Positions 1-8,541 of a stretch of DNA of 64,000 nucleotides are shown here, piece by piece. A program made the position numbers and the translations under genes. The notes beneath the pieces are model-generated. The model was not told the origin of the DNA and ran no database searches. It saw nothing but the letters and a program-made list of their open reading frames with translations. The stretch comes from Nocardioides aromaticivorans (lineage in GTDB: Bacteria > Actinomycetota > Actinomycetes > Propionibacteriales > Nocardioidaceae): positions 682,001 to 746,000 of the forward strand of contig NZ_JACBZM010000001.1 in the NCBI RefSeq assembly GCF_013408525.1, read 5' to 3'. Within the stretch, counting starts at the first letter, position 1. Every line of letters begins with the position of its first letter.

Positions 1-332
1 GCCCACCAGCCGACGGCGACGAACGGGACGGGGGCGAGCGTCGCGACCGCTCCCCCGCCGGCGCCCACGGTCGGGACCGACGCCGCGCCGACGACCATGT
101 CGAGGCTGTCGCTCGCGAGCGCCGAGCGCCCCCAGTGCACGGCCGACGCGCCGGGCGCGAGGACGGTCCCGGCGCCGATCACCAGGTCTCGGACGCCGAT
201 CGTGCGCATCAGCAGCTGGAAGGACGGGTCGTCGTTGCGCCCGACCAGCCGCGGCGCGGCGAGCAGCGCGATGCCCACGGCGAGCCGGGCCGCGCCCAGC
301 GCCCGGACGGCGCCCGTCGATGCCTGCGTCAC
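1..332 (-). CDS. Membrane protein, partial (runs off the window start)
   Basis: The reading frame starts with GTG at 330-332 and stays open to the window edge, giving about 110 residues. It begins VTQASTGAVRALGAARLAVG and continues as Ala/Leu/Val/Gly-rich segments that could form three membrane helices. The fragment is too short for a family assignment. The start fits a leaderless promoter: a TAGCGT -10 element lies 7 nt upstream (340-345 on this strand). It is divergent from the GrpB-family gene, with only 43 nt between the two start codons. Confidence 0.6.
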   Translation of the reverse strand, partial: MTQASTGAVRALGAARLAVGIALLAAPRLVGRNDDPSFQLLMRTIGVRDLVIGAGTVLAPGASAVHWGRSALASDSLDMVVGAASVPTVGAGGGAVATLAPVPFVAVGWW

Positions 333-339
333 CCACCGG

Positions 340-369
340 ACGCTAGTGGTGGCGCGGCTCGGGGACAAT
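340..369. promoter_or_regulatory. Divergent -10 elements for two leaderless genes
   Basis: On the minus strand TAGCGT (345 to 340) sits 7 nt before the GTG at 332. On the plus strand GACAAT (364-369) sits 6 nt before the GTG at 376. Neither start has a Shine-Dalgarno sequence. The spacing is what leaderless transcripts need. No clear -35 hexamer was found. Confidence 0.4.
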
Positions 370-375
370 GGTCCG

Positions 376-936
376 GTGCGCGTGACCGTCCTTCCCTACA
401 ACCCTGCGTGGCCCGAGGCCTTCACCACGATCCGGGCCGCGATGGCGGCGGCGCTGGAGGACGTGCCGGTCGTGGCGATCGAGCACGTCGGCAGCACGTC
501 GGTGCCCGGGCTCGCCGCGAAGCCGGTCCTCGACATCGACGTCGTCGTCCGGCGGGCCGACCTCGACGCGGCGATCGCGGCGCTCGTGGCCGCCGGCTAC
601 ACGCACCGGGGCGACCTCGGCGTGCCCGACCGGCACGCGATGGCGGCGTCCACCACCGACGAGCACGCGGCCGTGACGCGCAACGTGTACGTGTGCGTGG
701 AGGGCTCGCTGTCGCTGCGCAACCACCTCGCCGTCCGCGACACCCTGCGGGCCGACCCGGAGCTGCGCGACGCCTATGCCGCGGTCAAGCTGGGCCTGGC
801 CGCGCAGGAGCTCGACGGCATCGAGGACTACATCGACGGCAAGAACGAGGTCGTGCAGCGGATCCTCGCGGCCGCCGGGATCTCCGAGGACGACCGCGGG
901 TCGATCCTGACGGTCAACACGAAGCCGGCGTCGTAG
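376..936 (+). CDS. GrpB family protein (nucleotidyltransferase-like fold)
   Basis: A 186-residue protein starting VRVTVLPYNPAWPEAF. It carries the GrpB/UPF0157 hallmarks: the Y-(D/N)-P-x-W start, then IEHVGSTSVPGLAAKPVLDI near residues 35-55, where GSTS and the D-x-D pair resemble the nucleotidyltransferase active site, and late on a DYxxxK-like segment (EDYIDGKNEVV). The family is usually 160-190 residues, so this length is normal. The frame is open upstream, but residues before 376 look non-coding and overlap the divergent gene. GTG 382 is a possible alternative. The function of the family is not established; a nucleotidyltransferase role is inferred from the fold. Confidence 0.85.
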   Translation: MRVTVLPYNPAWPEAFTTIRAAMAAALEDVPVVAIEHVGSTSVPGLAAKPVLDIDVVVRRADLDAAIAALVAAGYTHRGDLGVPDRHAMAASTTDEHAAVTRNVYVCVEGSLSLRNHLAVRDTLRADPELRDAYAAVKLGLAAQELDGIEDYIDGKNEVVQRILAAAGISEDDRGSILTVNTKPAS

Positions 937-948
937 GACCCTGCCGGG

Positions 949-2181
949 TCACCCGCGGACGAGGACCCGCTTCTGCGGAGCGAGGCGGGACGCCGGCGCG
1001 GAGAGCGTGCGCAGGTGGATGTTCTGCAGCAGGCCCACCGCGAGCATGCCGGCGAACATCGACGAGCCGCCGTAGGAGACGAAGGGCAGCGGGACGCCGG
1101 TGACCGGCATGATCCCGAGGCACATGCCGATGTTCTGGAAGGCCTGGAAGCCGAACCAGCAGGCGATCCCGGCCGCGACGATCCGGCCGAACATGTCATC
1201 GGTGCGGGTCGCGATGACCAGCGCCCGCCAGAGCACGACGCCCAGCAGCGCCACGATGAGGGCCGCACCGAGCAGACCGAGCTCCTCGCCCGCGACCGTG
1301 AAGACGAAGTCGGTGTGCTGCTCGGGCACGAAGCCGGACTGGGTCTGCGAGCCCTGGAAGAGACCCTGCCCGAAGAGGCCGCCGTTGCCGACCGCGATCC
1401 GGGCCTGCTCGACGTTGTAGCCAGCACCCTTCGGGTCGAGCTCGGGGTTGGTGAAGGCGAGGAAGCGGTCGACCTGGTACTCCTTGAGGAAGCCGCTGAC
1501 GACCGCGAAGACGGCGACCGCGACCCCTCCGCCGGCCAGCAGGCCGAGCCAGCGGCGGTCGGCCCCCGACGCGGCGATCACGCCGAACACGGTCGCGGTG
1601 AGCACCAGCATCGTGCCGAGGTCGGGCTGGGCGAGGATCAGCACCGCGGGGACGCCCGCGACGACGAGCATGAGCAGGACGTCCGTCGTACCGACCCGGT
1701 CGCGCCAGCGGCCCTCGCTGCGCTCCGCGACGACCAGTGCCATGCCGACGACCACCGCGAGCTTCGCCAGCTCCGAGGGCTGGAAGGACATGCCGCCGAT
1801 GATCAGCCACGAGCGGGAGCCGTTGATGGTGGAGCCCATCGCGAGGACCAGGACCAGGCCGACGATCGCGGCGAGATAGGCGATCGGCGCGAGGATCCGG
1901 ACCCAGCGGTGGTCGGTCGCGACCACGAGCGCCATCAGCCCGACGCCGATCACGACGTTGACCAGCTGCTTGACGAGGAAGGCGCGCTCGTCGCCGCCGG
2001 TGAGGTCGTCGCGCTCGATGGTCGCCGACCAGATCAGCAGGCAGCCGACCAGCGAGAGCACGAGGACGGCGACCAGCAGGATCCGGTCGATGTCACCCCA
2101 GCGCAGGAACGAGACCCGGCGCGACGCGGTGGTGCGGGTCGGGCGCGCCGTGGCGCGGGAGGCCTGGATGCGGTTGCTCAT
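949..2181 (-). CDS. rodA: RodA, SEDS-family peptidoglycan polymerase
   Basis: A 410-residue polytopic membrane protein of the FtsW/RodA/SpoVE family, which polymerises lipid II into glycan strands together with a class B PBP. About ten hydrophobic segments are visible. Family motifs include NGSRSWLIIGGMSFQPSELA in the first half and, near the C terminus, GVPLPFVSYGGSSM. ATG 2181 is chosen because it follows the PBP2 stop by 4 nt and gives the usual SEDS length; upstream residues in the frame are Arg/Ser-rich out-of-frame PBP2 sequence. It is the last gene of the mreBCD-PBP2-rodA operon, so it most likely pairs with that PBP2 for elongation rather than with FtsI for division. Confidence 0.95.
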   Translation of the reverse strand: MSNRIQASRATARPTRTTASRRVSFLRWGDIDRILLVAVLVLSLVGCLLIWSATIERDDLTGGDERAFLVKQLVNVVIGVGLMALVVATDHRWVRILAPIAYLAAIVGLVLVLAMGSTINGSRSWLIIGGMSFQPSELAKLAVVVGMALVVAERSEGRWRDRVGTTDVLLMLVVAGVPAVLILAQPDLGTMLVLTATVFGVIAASGADRRWLGLLAGGGVAVAVFAVVSGFLKEYQVDRFLAFTNPELDPKGAGYNVEQARIAVGNGGLFGQGLFQGSQTQSGFVPEQHTDFVFTVAGEELGLLGAALIVALLGVVLWRALVIATRTDDMFGRIVAAGIACWFGFQAFQNIGMCLGIMPVTGVPLPFVSYGGSSMFAGMLAVGLLQNIHLRTLSAPASRLAPQKRVLVRG

Positions 2182-2185
2182 GACC

Positions 2186-4303
2186 TCACTGCTCCTTCCG
2201 GGCAGGCGGCAGGATCGAGCCGTCGTCGCCGAACGTCGGGAGCGTCGCCGGCTGCGTGACGCCCGGGATCGCGGCCCTGCCCTCGCGCACCTGGTCGCCG
2301 TCGACGCCGTACAGGGCCTCCCAGATCGCGCGGACGCCCTCACCGGTCGCGCCCGAGCCGGTACCGGCCTGGCTGATCATCATCACGACGACGTAGTCCT
2401 TCGTGTACGACGCCACCCAGCCGGTCGACTGCTTGCCGTAGACCTCGGCGGAGCCGGTCTTGGCACGGATCGTGACCTTGTCGAGCGGGAAGCCGCCGAG
2501 CTTCCACGCCATCGTGCCGCGCGACGCGACGCCCTGGAGCGCCTCGTCGAGGTAGCGCAGCACCTTCTTCGGGATCTTGAGCTGGCGCTCCTTCTTCGGC
2601 GCGATCTCGCGGATCACCTTGCCGTCGGGAGAGACGACCGCCTTGCCGACGCGCGGCTCCCACAGCGTGCCACCGTTGGAGAGGGCGGCGTACGCCCGGG
2701 CCAGCTGCAGCGGCGTCACGATGGTGTCGCCCTGGCCGATCGCGAAGTTGGCCGAGTCGGTGATCTTGTACTTCCAGCCCTCGATGCAGAACTCGCGGGC
2801 GAACTTGTAGACGAAGTCGGAGGTCTTCGCGTCCTGCGGCTTGTCGGCGATGCCGCAGTAGTAGTCCTTCATGGACTCGTAGTAGGCCTTCTTCCACTTC
2901 CGGTCGGCCACCCGGCCGGACGCCTCGCCGGGCAGGTCGACGCCGGTGCGCTCGCCGAAGCCGAACTTCTCGGCCTGGCTGACCAGCGGGTCCTTCGCGT
3001 TGACGTCGTCGGGGTCCGAGCCGAGCGTCTGCCAGAAGTGCATGCCGACCTGGAAGAAGAAGGTGTTGCAGGAGACCTCGAGCGCGCGCGCGAAGGTGAT
3101 CGGGCCGTAGGCCGACGACTCGTGGTTGTGGAAGGCGCGGTTGCCGATCTGCACCGCCGACGAGCAGGGCAGGATCGTGTCCGGCGAGTATCCGTGCGTC
3201 AGCGCGCCGACGGTCATGAACGGCTTCCACGTCGAGCCGGGCGCGAACTGGCCCTGGAAGGCCCGCGACAGCAGCGGCGTGCCCGCGGCCTCGGAGTAGA
3301 GCCGGGCGAGCTGCTTGTCGGTGATGCCGCCGACCCACACCGACGGGTCGTACGTCGGCTGGCTGGCCATCGCGACGATGCGGCCGGTCCTCGCCTCCAG
3401 CACCACGGCGGCGCCGGAGTCGGCCTCGAACTTGCGGTCGGTGACCGGGTCGAGCGTGTTGCGCTGGGTCTGGATCATCTTCGCCAGCTGCTCCTCGACG
3501 ACCGACTGCACGTTGGCGTCGATCGAGGTGACCAGCGTGTCGCCGGGCTGCGCCGCGAGGTCGGAGACGTCCTGGCGGACCCGGCCCTTCGAGTCGACGG
3601 CGACCTGCTGGTAGCCGGGCTGGCCGCGCAGGAACTCGTCGTACTCCTTCTCGACGCCGGCGCGGCCGACGACCGAGGCACCGTTGACGGAGCTGTCGCC
3701 GTCGTCCTCGGCGTCCTCGAGCTCCTCCTTGGTGATCGGGCTGAGGTAGCCGAGCAGGTGGGCCGCGTTGATGCCGTACGGCGAGGGGTACTGCCGCACG
3801 CTCTGCCGGTCGACCACCACGCCGGGGAAGTCCTCGGGCTGCTCGAGGATCCGCAGGGCGGCGGTCTCCTTGACGTCCTGGGCGATCGGGACGGGCTGGT
3901 AGGGAGAGCCGTTCCAGCACTCCCCCGCGACCGATCCCTCGTCGCCGCAGAGCAGCAGCTTGGCGCGGATCCTCGGCACCTTCACGCCGATGGCGCGGGC
4001 GGTGCGCGCGAGCAGCTCGGTGCGGTCGGCCTCGGACATCCGGCCGACCAGGGTGCGGTCCATCGACACCACCCAGGTGAGCCGGTTGGTCACCAGCGGA
4101 CGGCCCATCGCGTCGACGATGAGGCCGCGCTGCGGCTGGACCACGATCTCGCGCACCGACTGCGACGCGGCCTGGCCCTGGTACTCCTCGCCGGAGATGA
4201 CCTGCAGGTAGTAGAGCCGGGCGCCGAGGGTCGCGAGCAGCGAGAAGACCAGCGTCTGGATGACGATCAGGCGCAGCCGGCTGCGGTGCGAGGCGGCGGT
4301 CAC
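2186..4303 (-). CDS. mrdA: Penicillin-binding protein 2 (elongation transpeptidase)
   Basis: A 705-residue class B PBP that cross-links peptidoglycan outside the membrane. A short cytoplasmic tail and one membrane anchor (about residues 11-33) precede the PBP dimerisation region. The transpeptidase domain has its three motifs: S357-T-W-K360 (catalytic serine and lysine), SCN near 411-413, and K615-T-G617. GTG 4303 overlaps the mreD stop as GTGA, which fixes the start despite a long open upstream frame. A segment with several Cys residues (about 483-506) between SxN and KTG is an insertion I cannot assign. The gene lies directly before rodA, its expected polymerase partner. Confidence 0.95.
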   Translation of the reverse strand: MTAASHRSRLRLIVIQTLVFSLLATLGARLYYLQVISGEEYQGQAASQSVREIVVQPQRGLIVDAMGRPLVTNRLTWVVSMDRTLVGRMSEADRTELLARTARAIGVKVPRIRAKLLLCGDEGSVAGECWNGSPYQPVPIAQDVKETAALRILEQPEDFPGVVVDRQSVRQYPSPYGINAAHLLGYLSPITKEELEDAEDDGDSSVNGASVVGRAGVEKEYDEFLRGQPGYQQVAVDSKGRVRQDVSDLAAQPGDTLVTSIDANVQSVVEEQLAKMIQTQRNTLDPVTDRKFEADSGAAVVLEARTGRIVAMASQPTYDPSVWVGGITDKQLARLYSEAAGTPLLSRAFQGQFAPGSTWKPFMTVGALTHGYSPDTILPCSSAVQIGNRAFHNHESSAYGPITFARALEVSCNTFFFQVGMHFWQTLGSDPDDVNAKDPLVSQAEKFGFGERTGVDLPGEASGRVADRKWKKAYYESMKDYYCGIADKPQDAKTSDFVYKFAREFCIEGWKYKITDSANFAIGQGDTIVTPLQLARAYAALSNGGTLWEPRVGKAVVSPDGKVIREIAPKKERQLKIPKKVLRYLDEALQGVASRGTMAWKLGGFPLDKVTIRAKTGSAEVYGKQSTGWVASYTKDYVVVMMISQAGTGSGATGEGVRAIWEALYGVDGDQVREGRAAIPGVTQPATLPTFGDDGSILPPARKEQ

Positions 4304-4890
4304 GTCCGGGCCCACAGTCCCTGCGCGACGCGGTCGCGGCCGAGGCGCCGGAACAGCCAGTACGTCGCCGGGACGACCAGCAGCGCCGCCAGGGTGTCGA
4401 GGACCAGCGCGACGAGGGCGACCTCGAGCAGGTCGCCGACCGTGGCGGAGGAGTCGCCGAGGAAGAGCCCGCTGAGCGCGTAGACGGACGTGCCGACGAA
4501 GGAGCCGCCGGCAGCCGCGGCCAGGACGAGCGTCACCGGCGGACGGCGGGTGCCGTCGAGCTCGAGCCGACCGACGTCGGCGGTGTCGTCGTGGGCGAGT
4601 CGCCCGACGACGTACCCGACGACCATGAGGGCCAGCGCCCAGCGGCCGGCGACGTGGTCGGCCGGCGGGGCGAGGTCGAGCAGCAGCCCGGCGAAGAAGC
4701 CGGTCAGCATGCCGTAGCGGGTGTCGGTGGCGAGCGCGCTCGCGACCACGACGAGCAGGACGACGTCGGGGACGACGCCGAGGCCGCCGACCTCCCACGC
4801 GAAGGGGGGCAGCACGGTGACCTGGACGAGGAGGGCCACCAGCGTGGCCACGAGGACGGCGACGAGGCGCCCGGTCGAGCTGGTCCTCAT
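4300..4890 (-). CDS. mreD: MreD, rod-shape determining membrane protein
   Basis: A 196-residue very hydrophobic protein with about five or six membrane segments, starting MRTSSTGRLVAVLVATLVAL. MreD is a scaffold of the elongasome. Sequence conservation is low in this family, so the call rests on size, topology and the position between mreC and PBP2. Its ATG overlaps the mreC stop (ATGA) and its own stop overlaps the PBP2 start (GTGA), indicating translational coupling. Confidence 0.9.
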   Translation of the reverse strand: MRTSSTGRLVAVLVATLVALLVQVTVLPPFAWEVGGLGVVPDVVLLVVVASALATDTRYGMLTGFFAGLLLDLAPPADHVAGRWALALMVVGYVVGRLAHDDTADVGRLELDGTRRPPVTLVLAAAAGGSFVGTSVYALSGLFLGDSSATVGDLLEVALVALVLDTLAALLVVPATYWLFRRLGRDRVAQGLWART

Positions 4891-5855
4891 GGGTGCATGC
4901 TCCCGTCGACCTCGATGACCCGGTGGTCGTAGGTGCCCGAGGGGACCACCACGCCGACCAGGTCGAGCGCGGTGAAGTCGACCGCCGGCACGATCACCGC
5001 GCGGTACGAGGTCTCGCGCACCGACTCGTAGACCTTGCCGACCGTGCCGATCGGGACGCCCGCGACATAGGGCGCGCCGCCCTCGCTCCCGCGGGTGAGG
5101 ACCTCCTGGCCGACCTTGGGCACCACGTTGCGGTCGGCCAGCTCCATCTCGAGCCGGTCGTCGGTGCCGAGCGCGCCCTTGCCCTTCACGAACCCGATCT
5201 CCATGTTGTCGCCGATCCGGCCGCCCACGTTGGAGGTGTCGTCGACGATCAGCAGCACGGTGGCGGTGTGGCTGGTCACCGACGTGATCCGGCCGACCAG
5301 GCCCTGTGCGGCGACCACGGTCATGTCGGGGTGCAGGCCGGAGTCGGACCCGGCGTCGATCGTGATGGTGCTGGAGAAGCTCTGGGCCGGGCCGATCGCG
5401 ATCATGCGGGCCGGCACGAGCGCGTAGCCGATGTCGCCGGCGAGTGCACGGAGGCCGTCGAGCGCGGCGAGCCGGTTGTCGTCGTACCCGGCCTTGGCGA
5501 GCAGCGCGTCCTTCTCGGCGACGTCGGCCTCGAGGTCCTCGACCTGCTGCCGGAGCTGGTCGTTGGTCCGGAAGGCGCCCGGGATGCCGGCGACGGGTCG
5601 TACGACGGTGGCGACGCCGGCCTGGACCGGGCCGACGACCTCGCCGACCCCGGCGCGGATCGCGGCCACCGGGGAGCCGTCGCCGCCGGCCTCGTCGACG
5701 ACCATGAGCGTCGCGCAGGCGAGCAGCAGGGCCACCACGAGCGAGCGCGACGGGCGGCCGCGGTCGTCGCCGGGGTCGCGCTGCGGCGCGGGCCGGCGGG
5801 CGGGACCGGCGGGACCGGGGCTCGAGGACCGGATGGGACGGGTGTCGATGGCCAT
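4887..5855 (-). CDS. mreC: MreC, rod-shape determining protein
   Basis: A 322-residue bitopic protein. A cytoplasmic Pro/Arg-rich tail is followed by one membrane helix (about residues 37-55), a predicted coiled coil (about 95-120, with NDQLRQQVEDLEADVAEKDA) and a periplasmic beta-domain with the MreC signatures GLVGRI and LLIVDDTSNVGGRI. It links MreB filaments to the outer wall-synthesis enzymes. ATG 5855 lies 5 nt after the mreB stop. The open frame upstream of it is antisense-type sequence within mreB and is not used. Confidence 0.93.
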   Translation of the reverse strand: MAIDTRPIRSSSPGPAGPARRPAPQRDPGDDRGRPSRSLVVALLLACATLMVVDEAGGDGSPVAAIRAGVGEVVGPVQAGVATVVRPVAGIPGAFRTNDQLRQQVEDLEADVAEKDALLAKAGYDDNRLAALDGLRALAGDIGYALVPARMIAIGPAQSFSSTITIDAGSDSGLHPDMTVVAAQGLVGRITSVTSHTATVLLIVDDTSNVGGRIGDNMEIGFVKGKGALGTDDRLEMELADRNVVPKVGQEVLTRGSEGGAPYVAGVPIGTVGKVYESVRETSYRAVIVPAVDFTALDLVGVVVPSGTYDHRVIEVDGSMHP

Positions 5856-5860
5856 GGGTC

Positions 5861-6892
5861 TCAGAACCGCCGCGGGTTGGTGACCAGCACCTGCTGGAGG
5901 GCCTCGAACTCCTCGACGCAGCGGCCCGCGCCCATCGCGACCGAGACCAGCGGGTCCTCGGCGACGTGCACCGGCATGCCGGTCTCGTGGCGGATCCGCT
6001 CGTCGAGGCCGCGCAGCAGCGCTCCCCCGCCGGTCAGCACGATCCCGCGGTCCATGATGTCGCCGGCCAGCTCGGGCGGCGTCTGGTCGAGGGTGACGCG
6101 CACGGCGTCGACGATCGCGTGCAGCGGCTCCTCGAGCGCGTGGCGGATGTCGGCGCTGGTGACGGTGACCGTGCGCGGCAGGCCGGTGACCATGTCGCGG
6201 CCGCGGACCTCGCCCTCCGGCTCGCCGGGGCGCGGGAACGCCGAGCCGAGCGTGATCTTGACGTCCTCGGCGGTGCGCTCGCCGAGCATCACGCCGTGCT
6301 CCTTCTTCATCCACGCGATGATCGCGGCGTCGAGGTCGTCGCCGGCCGTCCGGATCGACAGCGACGTGACGATGCCGCCGAGCGAGATGACCGCGACCTC
6401 GGTCGTGCCGCCGCCCACGTCGACGATCATGTTGCCGGTGGCCTCGTGGACGGGCAGCCCGGCGCCGATCGCGGCGGCCATGGGCTCCTCGACGACGTAC
6501 ACACGACGGGCGCCGGCCTGGTAGCCGGCCTCCTTCACCGCGCGCTGCTCGACCGGCGTGATCGAGCTCGGCACGCAGATGACCATGCGCGGCTTGGCGA
6601 AGTAGCGCCGGCGGTGCACGCGGGCGATGAAGTGCCGCAGCATCTGCTCGGTCGCCTCGAAGTCGGCGATGACGCCGTCGCGCAGCGGGCGCAGGGCGGT
6701 GATGTTGTCGGGGGTGCGGCCCAGCATCTGCTTGGCCTGGTGGCCGACCGCGATGACCTCGCCCGTGCTGTCGTTGAGCGCCACGACGCTCGGCTCGTCC
6801 AGCAGCACGCCGCGGCGGCGGACATAGACGAGGGTGTTGGCGGTGCCGAGATCGACGGCCATGTCACGGCCGATGATGGAGTTCGCCCTCAC
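5861..6892 (-). CDS. mreB: MreB, bacterial actin homologue
   Basis: A 343-residue actin-fold ATPase that polymerises under the membrane and directs lateral wall synthesis. Motifs seen: phosphate-1 DLGTANT near residue 14, phosphate-2 VDVGGGTTE, and the adenosine loop LTGGGALLRG. GTG 6892 (VRANSIIGRDMAVDLG) is preferred because it gives the standard family length and is preceded by GAGGAAGC. The frame is open 40 codons further upstream, but those residues match nothing in MreB. It is the first gene of the five-gene operon. MreB shows that this lineage uses MreB-type lateral elongation, unlike Corynebacterium or Mycobacterium. Confidence 0.95.
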   Translation of the reverse strand: MRANSIIGRDMAVDLGTANTLVYVRRRGVLLDEPSVVALNDSTGEVIAVGHQAKQMLGRTPDNITALRPLRDGVIADFEATEQMLRHFIARVHRRRYFAKPRMVICVPSSITPVEQRAVKEAGYQAGARRVYVVEEPMAAAIGAGLPVHEATGNMIVDVGGGTTEVAVISLGGIVTSLSIRTAGDDLDAAIIAWMKKEHGVMLGERTAEDVKITLGSAFPRPGEPEGEVRGRDMVTGLPRTVTVTSADIRHALEEPLHAIVDAVRVTLDQTPPELAGDIMDRGIVLTGGGALLRGLDERIRHETGMPVHVAEDPLVSVAMGAGRCVEEFEALQQVLVTNPRRF

Positions 6893-7066
6893 GCTTCCTC
6901 GCAAGACGTCGCCGGGCAGGGTCGGGTCGACCACGCCCTCGTGTGCTTTCGGGGAAGCCGTCACCTCTCCCGCTGGCTGCGGGAAGTGCGCCGGGGAGGC
7001 CGGCAGGCACACGATCCGCCGGTCTCCGCTTGCGAGCGTAAGGAAGCGGGAGGGGTCTGCCGGGGA
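6893..7066. other. Intergenic region upstream of mreB
   Basis: About 170 nt lie between the mreB start and the terminator of the next gene. This region should hold the promoter of the mre operon, but I could not fix a convincing -35/-10 pair. No coding frame here looks real. Confidence 0.4.
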
Positions 7067-7087
7067 GCCACGCCGGTACGGCGTGGC
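7067..7087 (-). terminator. Hairpin terminator
   Basis: A perfect 9-bp GC-rich stem, GCCACGCCG and CGGCGTGGC, encloses a 3-nt loop. It begins 7 nt after the stop codon of the minus-strand gene ending at 7094. There is no U-tract, as is common in actinobacterial terminators. Confidence 0.5.
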
Positions 7088-7093
7088 GCGGGC

Positions 7094-7804
7094 TCAACGC
7101 TGGGCGTGGTACAGGCTCTCGTCCAGCGGGCCCTTCGGGTCCACCAGGAGGCAGGCGACGTACTGCAGGTCGCTCGACCAGCCCTCGCTGCTGGGCGCGA
7201 ACCAGGTGACCTCGAGCTCGGACCTGGCATAGGCGATCCCGACGAAGGTCGAGAAGGCCTTGCGGTAGCACGCCCGGGCGCGGCGCTCGATCGCCTTCTC
7301 CCCGGGGAAGTCGACGACGTCCACCGGCAGCATCTCGAAGACCTCGACGTCATGACGGGTGTCGCACTCGACCCGACGGACGTCGCCCTCCTCGTCCCGG
7401 AAGGACGGATCGACGAGGCAGTCGCCGTACTCGAGGTCCCCGATGCTCATCACGACGGCCGGGTCGGCGTTGACGGGAGGGAGCGCGTCGTACGCCGTCG
7501 TGGTCTCCGAGGTCCCGAAGACGGCGAGGACGTAGCCCGTGACGACGAGCGAGCCCAGCCCGAGGGCGTTGATGGCCAGCGCCGCGATCGCCAGGCCCTT
7601 GCCGCGGTCCTCGCCGGTGAGGCGGGCGTGCGAGAGCACGCGCAACGCCATCACCGTCGACACGACGTTGCCGATGTAGCAGCAGCTGAGGATCGACCAC
7701 GCGAGCGCCCAGCCCGCGGTGGCGTCGGTGACGGTCGCCGGAGCGTGACCTCCCACGCTCGGCGGCCGGTGGGCGCCCGGGCGGGACCAGTCCGCGGCGC
7801 TCAT
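7094..7804 (-). CDS. DUF4190-like membrane protein with septum-formation domain
   Basis: A 236-residue protein. The N-terminal part has two membrane segments with the DUF4190-type pattern (GWALAWSILSCCYIGNVVST, then GKGLAIAALAINALGLGS). After a third hydrophobic stretch comes an extracytoplasmic domain with GDCLVDPSF, VECDTRHDVEVFEML and later Cys residues, resembling the Septum_form family (PF13845). Its ATG overlaps the stop of the upstream gene (ATGA), so the two are co-translated. The domain name comes from a corynebacterial septum-formation protein; the biochemical role is unknown. Confidence 0.75.
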   Translation of the reverse strand: MSAADWSRPGAHRPPSVGGHAPATVTDATAGWALAWSILSCCYIGNVVSTVMALRVLSHARLTGEDRGKGLAIAALAINALGLGSLVVTGYVLAVFGTSETTTAYDALPPVNADPAVVMSIGDLEYGDCLVDPSFRDEEGDVRRVECDTRHDVEVFEMLPVDVVDFPGEKAIERRARACYRKAFSTFVGIAYARSELEVTWFAPSSEGWSSDLQYVACLLVDPKGPLDESLYHAQR

Positions 7805-8445
7805 GCCGACGCCCCGATGGGCGCACCGAGCCGGCCGCCCTCGACGTCGCCGGCAAGGCACAGGAACTCCTCGCCACCGGAGGCGTCCCACGGCTCGCCG
7901 AGGAGGATCACCCGCATCGAGTACCGGCCGGTGGCCATCTCCTGTCGGTAGCGCTCGCCGAGGGCGACGGTGCAGAGCTCGGCGGCGGACCGGTCGAGGA
8001 GCTCGGAGGCGTCGAAGACGTCGAGCCTGCCCCGGTGGACGACCTCGGCGTCGTGCGGCTCGTTGCACGGGCTGTCGACGACCTGCGCCTCGTAGGTCCT
8101 CCCGACCACCTGGACGTCGACGCAGTCACCGACGACGACGCCACCGAGCGGGTCGGCCAGGCGCTCGAGGGGACCCCGCAGGAGGAGGCCGCCCACCACC
8201 AGCAGGATCATCAGGGCGCCGCCGACGACGCCGAGCACGGCGCACCACCGGCCCCGTCGCTCGCCGTCCCGGGTCGCCCGGATCCCGCGGACGCCCAACC
8301 ACACGGACACGGGCGCGGCGAGGACGGTGCCGAGCAGGAGCAGGGACGCGACCGACCGCTCGTCGTACGGCGGGCGCGGCCGTGGCGGGCCCCAGTGACC
8401 CTCCGCATAGGGCCACACCGGGCCCGTCCCCGATGGATCGTGCAT
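7801..8445 (-). CDS. Membrane protein with septum-formation-like domain
   Basis: A 214-residue protein. A Pro-rich N terminus is followed by two membrane segments (about residues 33-55 and 66-90) and an outer domain with GDCVDVQVVGRTYEAQVVDS and CNEPHDAEVVHRG. This is the same GDC...C...H-(D)AEV pattern as the downstream gene, suggesting a tandem duplication. GGGGGC lies just before the ATG. A promoter is proposed at 8503-8532. Confidence 0.72.
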   Translation of the reverse strand: MHDPSGTGPVWPYAEGHWGPPRPRPPYDERSVASLLLLGTVLAAPVSVWLGVRGIRATRDGERRGRWCAVLGVVGGALMILLVVGGLLLRGPLERLADPLGGVVVGDCVDVQVVGRTYEAQVVDSPCNEPHDAEVVHRGRLDVFDASELLDRSAAELCTVALGERYRQEMATGRYSMRVILLGEPWDASGGEEFLCLAGDVEGGRLGAPIGASA

Positions 8446-8502
8446 GTCGCCCCCGTGCTCGCCGAGTCGAGCGCGGGCGGGTATGCCTGTGCTCCTCGAC
8501 GG

Positions 8503-8532
8503 ACCCTAAGGACCGACGGGGAGGCGTGTCAG
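8503..8532 (-). promoter_or_regulatory. Putative promoter of the septum-formation-like gene pair
   Basis: Reading the minus strand, CTGACA (8532 to 8527) and TAGGGT (8508 to 8503) are separated by 18 nt. This is a good sigma-70/HrdB-type match. The initiation site would be about 50 nt upstream of the ATG at 8445. Confidence 0.45.
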
Positions 8533-8541
8533 GAGATTCGC

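Noticed and set aside
1015..2259. Long open frames on the strand opposite rodA, PBP2, lpqB, the GT2 gene and others
   Set aside because: They are the usual antisense shadows of very GC-rich genes: rich in Arg, Asp, Gly and Ala repeats, without motifs, and without start signals.
2182..2343. Longer N terminus for RodA
   Set aside because: The added residues are Arg/Ser-rich and come from sequence inside the PBP2 gene. The ATG at 2181 follows the PBP2 stop by 4 nt and gives the normal family length.
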